This document shows positions 61,257 to 64,000 of a stretch of DNA of 64,000 bases, piece by piece (position 1 is the first letter of the stretch; every line of letters starts with the position of its first letter). This DNA is from Agromyces cerinus subsp. cerinus (GTDB lineage: Bacteria; Actinomycetota; Actinomycetes; Actinomycetales; Microbacteriaceae): positions 1 to 64,000 of the forward strand of contig NZ_FSRJ01000005.1 of assembly GCF_900142065.1 (NCBI RefSeq), written 5' to 3'. The notes below the pieces were generated by a model. It ran no database searches. It was given only the letters and a program-made list of their open reading frames with translations, and had not been told where the DNA came from. The translations under genes and the position numbers were made by a program.

Positions 61257-61559
61257 ATGTCCGAATCGAACCGACCCGCTGAGCCGCAGTCCTCCGACGA
61301 GCCGAGCACGCCCGCCGGCACGGTCGACGCCACCGATGACCTCGAGGGCAGCTACACCGAGGTCGACGGCGAGGGGGCGCACGAGCGCACGGTCGCCGGC
61401 GCATACGTCCGTACCGATGGCGCCGACGACGACGAGTCGACCGTCGGCGACTACACCTCGACCGACGGTCACGCCGACAGCCACGATCCGGCCGAGCGCC
61501 ACGGCAAGTTCGTCGGCGCCGAACCGCCGAAGCCGCACCCCGGGCTGCACCACATCTGA
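61257..61559 (+). CDS. Small acidic hydrophilic protein
   Basis: A 100-residue protein rich in Asp, Glu, Thr, Gly and His, without hydrophobic segments, likely disordered. Repeated short units such as GSYTEVDG, GAYVRTDG and GDYTSTDG (about every 25 residues) are visible, ending GAEPPKPHPGLHHI. I do not recognise the family. Two in-frame ATGs (61254 and 61257) follow GAGGGA; the second gives better spacing. It converges with the glycerate kinase gene. Confidence 0.68.
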   Translation: MSESNRPAEPQSSDEPSTPAGTVDATDDLEGSYTEVDGEGAHERTVAGAYVRTDGADDDESTVGDYTSTDGHADSHDPAERHGKFVGAEPPKPHPGLHHI

Positions 61560-61576
61560 CGAGGCGCGCGAGCCGT

Positions 61577-62692
61577 TCAGCTCGTCGCGACGACACCGAT
61601 CCCGCCGGCGAGCTGAGCGCCTGCGGCCTCGAGCCAGCGCAGCGGATCCGCCATCGCGGGTTCCGCCCCACCGGCGAGCCCGGCCAGGGCGACGGATGCC
61701 GCGAACCCACGCGGCTCCGCCGTGATCGCACCGGCGACGAGCGCCACCGGCACGTCGCGCGCCGCAGCCAGCCGGGCGACCTCGCTCGGCGCCTTGCCCG
61801 CCTCGGACTGTCCGTCGAATCGCCCCTCACCGGTGATCACGAGGTCGGCGCCGACGAGGTCGGCGCCGAGCCCGACGGCGTCGGCGACGAGTGCCGCTCC
61901 GCCGCCCATGACCGCGCCCCATGCGAGCAGGCCGAACCCGGTGCCACCGGCCGCACCGGCGCCGGGGGTCTCCGGTGAGGAGTCGGGAACGAGGCGTGCG
62001 AACCGGGCGAGGTTCGCCTCGAGCACGGGGACGGTCGCGGCATCCGCGCCCTTCTGCGGGCCGAAGACGGCTGCGGCTCCCCCCTCTCCGAGCAAGGGGT
62101 TCGTGACGTCGCCGAGGATCAGCGCCCCTCCGGGTGGCAGCGAGCGCAGACCCCTGAGATCGACGAGGGCGAGGGCGCCGAGCCCCCGATTGCCGAACGG
62201 CACCGGAGCCCCGTCTGCATCGAGGAACCGGGCGCCGAGGGCGGAGAGCGCTCCCGTGCCGCCGTCGCTCGACGCACTGCCGCCGAGCGCGAGCAGGAGC
62301 CGGTCGACGCCGGCGTCGAGTGCGTCGGCGATCGCCTCGCCGAAGCCCGCCGAGTGCGCGTCGAGGGGCGCGAGCGGGTCGACCAGGGTGATTCCCGACG
62401 TCGCCGCGAGTTCGACGACGCCCGTGCCGTCGGGCAGCAGCAGCCAGTGCGTCGCCACCGGCGCGGACCCCGCCCCGGAGACCGGACCATGCACCGTGAC
62501 CGGCATCCGCCTCGCGCCCGGCACGGCGGCCTCGAAGGCGTCGAGCGTGCCCTCGCCGCCGTCGGCCATGGGCCGGGCGATCACCTCGTCGTCGGCGCGC
62601 ACCGAGCGCCATCCGCGCGCGATGGCGGCCGCGGCATCCGCTGCGTTCGCCGTGCCCTTGAACGAGTCGGGCGCGATGACGACCCGGCTCAC
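61577..62692 (-). CDS. Glycerate kinase
   Basis: A 371-residue GarK-type kinase (glycerate kinase type I family), phosphorylating D-glycerate to 2-phosphoglycerate. It opens RVVIAPDSFKGT, has MADGGEGTLDAF, ALGGSASSDGGTGAL, FGPQKGA and ITGEGRFDGQS, the complete set of family motifs. The GTG start at 62692 overlaps the stop of the ThuA-like gene (GTGA), so both are translated together, linking sugar-derived metabolism with glycerate use. Confidence 0.93.
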   Translation of the reverse strand: MSRVVIAPDSFKGTANAADAAAAIARGWRSVRADDEVIARPMADGGEGTLDAFEAAVPGARRMPVTVHGPVSGAGSAPVATHWLLLPDGTGVVELAATSGITLVDPLAPLDAHSAGFGEAIADALDAGVDRLLLALGGSASSDGGTGALSALGARFLDADGAPVPFGNRGLGALALVDLRGLRSLPPGGALILGDVTNPLLGEGGAAAVFGPQKGADAATVPVLEANLARFARLVPDSSPETPGAGAAGGTGFGLLAWGAVMGGGAALVADAVGLGADLVGADLVITGEGRFDGQSEAGKAPSEVARLAAARDVPVALVAGAITAEPRGFAASVALAGLAGGAEPAMADPLRWLEAAGAQLAGGIGVVATS

Positions 62693-63393
62693 CGCTCGTT
62701 CGCCGTCGGTGCCGGCACGCGCGCGAGCCAGGCGAGCGAGGCGGCGAGGAGCGCCCGATGACCGGCCGAGTCGTAGGAGCGGGCATCGTGGCCCAAGGCG
62801 TCGTAGACGAGGCGCGAGCGGCCGAACTCCCGGGCCCACACGAGCGGATGGCGCATGCCCTCGTGTTCGTGCTCGGCGATCGGCTCGATCACGTCGTCGA
62901 GCCGGAAGTCGGTGTAGCGCTCGTCGAACACGGTGAAGTCGACGAGTCCCTGGGCGATCGCGTGGTTGCCCACGAGGTGAACCGCAGCCTCGCCGATGGG
63001 CGGATGCCACGAGCTGTCGCGCACCCAACGCGCACCGAGTGCCCGCTCGAACGCGGGATAGTCGTGCAGGCTCGCCGCTGCCGTGTGCACGGCGAGGATG
63101 CCGAGGCCACGGTCGATCGCCCGTTCGAGAGCGGCGTTCGCCGCATCGAGCACTGCTGCCTCGGGCACGACACCGGTCTCCCCCTCGGGCGCCGGCACGT
63201 GCGGGTCGCCGGTGTTCACGACGATGAGCGTGACGTCGTCGGGCAGTGCGGCGAGTGCCGCATCGGCGTCGTCGACGATGTCGACGGCGAACCCGGCCTC
63301 TGCGACGAGCTCGGCGAGCGCCGCACTCGTCTCGGAGTGGCGGTGCCACGGGTCGGCGTACCGACCGGAACCGTTCAGAATCACGGCACGCAT
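62689..63393 (-). CDS. ThuA-like domain protein
   Basis: A 234-residue protein with the ThuA/glutamine-amidotransferase-like fold: LNGSGRYADPWHRHSET, TLIVVNTGDP, ILAVHTAAASLHDYPAFERALGARW, and HPLVWAREFGRSRLVYDALGHD near the end. ThuA proteins act in trehalose, sucrose or related sugar use in rhizobia and other bacteria; the reaction of this branch is not settled. An AGGAGG site precedes the ATG. It is divergent from a LacI-family gene, with a LacI-type palindrome between them. Confidence 0.88.
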   Translation of the reverse strand: MRAVILNGSGRYADPWHRHSETSAALAELVAEAGFAVDIVDDADAALAALPDDVTLIVVNTGDPHVPAPEGETGVVPEAAVLDAANAALERAIDRGLGILAVHTAAASLHDYPAFERALGARWVRDSSWHPPIGEAAVHLVGNHAIAQGLVDFTVFDERYTDFRLDDVIEPIAEHEHEGMRHPLVWAREFGRSRLVYDALGHDARSYDSAGHRALLAASLAWLARVPAPTANER

Positions 63394-63492
63394 GGCGCCT
63401 CCTCGCGTTTCGGGCATCTTATCGCTCACGCCAGCTCGCGAGCCGTGCCCGGTCATGCCCGCACAACCGCCGTCGCTCACGGACCCGAGTCG

Positions 63493-63506
63493 GGTAAGCG
63501 CTATCC
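63493..63506. promoter_or_regulatory. Candidate LacI-family operator
   Basis: GGTAAGCGCTATCC centres on the AGCGCT palindrome (63497-63502) with a central CG, the form bound by LacI/GalR-family repressors. It lies 100 bases from the ThuA-like start and 106 bases from the divergent LacI-family start, so it could control both. Confidence 0.5.
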
Positions 63507-63608
63507 ATCATGGTTCAATTCCTACCAGCCGACCGTCGGGCCGCCAAACTCCCCTGACCCCGCGCGATAGGGTCGAGCCGCAGAAGCACCGCACGAGTTG
63601 GAGGGCCG

Positions 63609-64000
63609 ATGACCGTCGGAGGCACGAACGGCGAGCGACGCGCACCGGCCACGCTCCACGATGTCGCGCGCGAGGCGGGCGTCTCGTTGGCCACCGCGTC
63701 GCGGTCGCTGAACGGCAGCACCCGGAAGGTCAACGAGGAGTACCGACAGCGCGTGCTCGCCGCGGCAGCGAAGCTCGACTACTCGCCGAACCTCTCCGCC
63801 CAGGCCGTGGCTCGCGGTACGTCGACGACCGTCGCGTTGCTCGTCGCCGACATCGCGGACCCCTACTTCGCCCAGATCGCCGCCGGCGTCGTCCGCGAGG
63901 CGGACCACGAGGGCCTCATCGTCACGATGGCGGCGACCGAACGGGACTCGGAGCGGGAGCTCGAACTCGTCCGGAGCCTCCGAGGCCAGCGCCCTCGTGT
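63609..64000 (+). CDS. LacI-family transcriptional regulator (partial, runs off right edge)
   Basis: The first 130 residues of a LacI/GalR-type repressor. The helix-turn-helix is TLHDVAREAGVSLATASRSLNGS (the core VAREAGVSLATASR, about residues 18-31) with the hinge helix YSPNLSAQAVARG. The sugar-binding domain begins VALLVADIADPYFAQIAAGV. The protein continues past the window. A GGAGG site precedes the ATG and a TAGGGT -10 box is at 63568-63573. It likely responds to a sugar and controls itself and perhaps the divergent ThuA/glycerate kinase pair. Confidence 0.93.
   Translation, partial: MTVGGTNGERRAPATLHDVAREAGVSLATASRSLNGSTRKVNEEYRQRVLAAAAKLDYSPNLSAQAVARGTSTTVALLVADIADPYFAQIAAGVVREADHEGLIVTMAATERDSERELELVRSLRGQRPR

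Overview
The window is high-GC chromosomal DNA (about 70% by eye), dense with genes on both strands. It reads as core genome of an actinobacterium, most likely a member of the Microbacteriaceae. The grounds are TANNNT promoter boxes placed 6-7 bases before start codons (leaderless mRNAs), an IdeR/DtxR-type regulator, a FolP2-type pterin-binding protein, an XPB helicase beside its associated-domain partner, a galU-rimJ-membrane-receptor gene order, an MTES_1575-like nuclease domain, and a very frequent GGCATCCG/CGGATGCC octamer. I see no phage, insertion sequence, integron, CRISPR array or classical defence island.

Layout. 1-483: leader and tandem promoters of an rRNA operon whose 16S gene lies off the left edge. 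0.5-7.2 kb: aldo/keto reductase, DUF1684 and CPBP protease genes, then the helicase gene hrpA. 7.2-10 kb: a polar amino-acid ABC importer, read leftward. 10-25.5 kb: metabolic and transport genes (three MFS transporters, a second aldo/keto reductase, a DUF4349 lipoprotein, an acyl-CoA-dehydrogenase-like flavoprotein, an AlaX-like editing protein, a KhtT/KhtU-type antiporter pair, luciferase-like monooxygenase, M20 peptidase, AlkD-like repair protein). 25.7-30 kb: tRNA-Ala, a GlpR-like receptor, rimJ-like, galU, then divergently 5-formyl-THF cyclo-ligase, FmdB and MscL. 30.2-33.9 kb: a 1257-residue helicase-nuclease-like protein whose catalytic residues look lost, followed by a 70-residue partner. 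34.0-36.4 kb: a persulfide-type operon (CoA-disulfide reductase/rhodanese, rhodanese, CstR-like repressor) with an operator inside its promoter. 36.4-43.6 kb: alanine dehydrogenase with a divergent Lrp regulator, an ATP-dependent DNA ligase, a TMEM175 channel, a SWIM/SNF2 helicase and tRNA-Arg. 43.7-49.0 kb: lactonase, DUF998 protein, HNH nuclease and two secreted cell-wall hydrolases (CHAP and NlpC/P60) that share an N-terminal module, promoter type and 5' leader. 49-56.3 kb: ideR, serC, DUF2530, DUF3027 and cold-shock genes, Helicase_C_3 protein and XPB helicase. 56.4-64 kb: RibD-like reductase with a FolP2-type protein, a two-component system, an orphan WXG100 protein, glycerate kinase with a ThuA-like protein, and the start of a LacI-family regulator.

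How the parts work together. Several sets are translationally coupled by 1-4 base overlaps: the ABC importer, RibD/FolP2, ThuA/glycerate kinase, rhodanese/CstR, and the large helicase-like protein with its small partner. Divergent regulator-target arrangements appear for Lrp/ald. The strongest candidates for new biology are the pseudo-helicase/nuclease with its 70-residue partner and the shared leader of the two wall hydrolases. The CstR-type operon can be assigned in unusual detail from sequence alone. All family assignments come from reading motifs without database searches.
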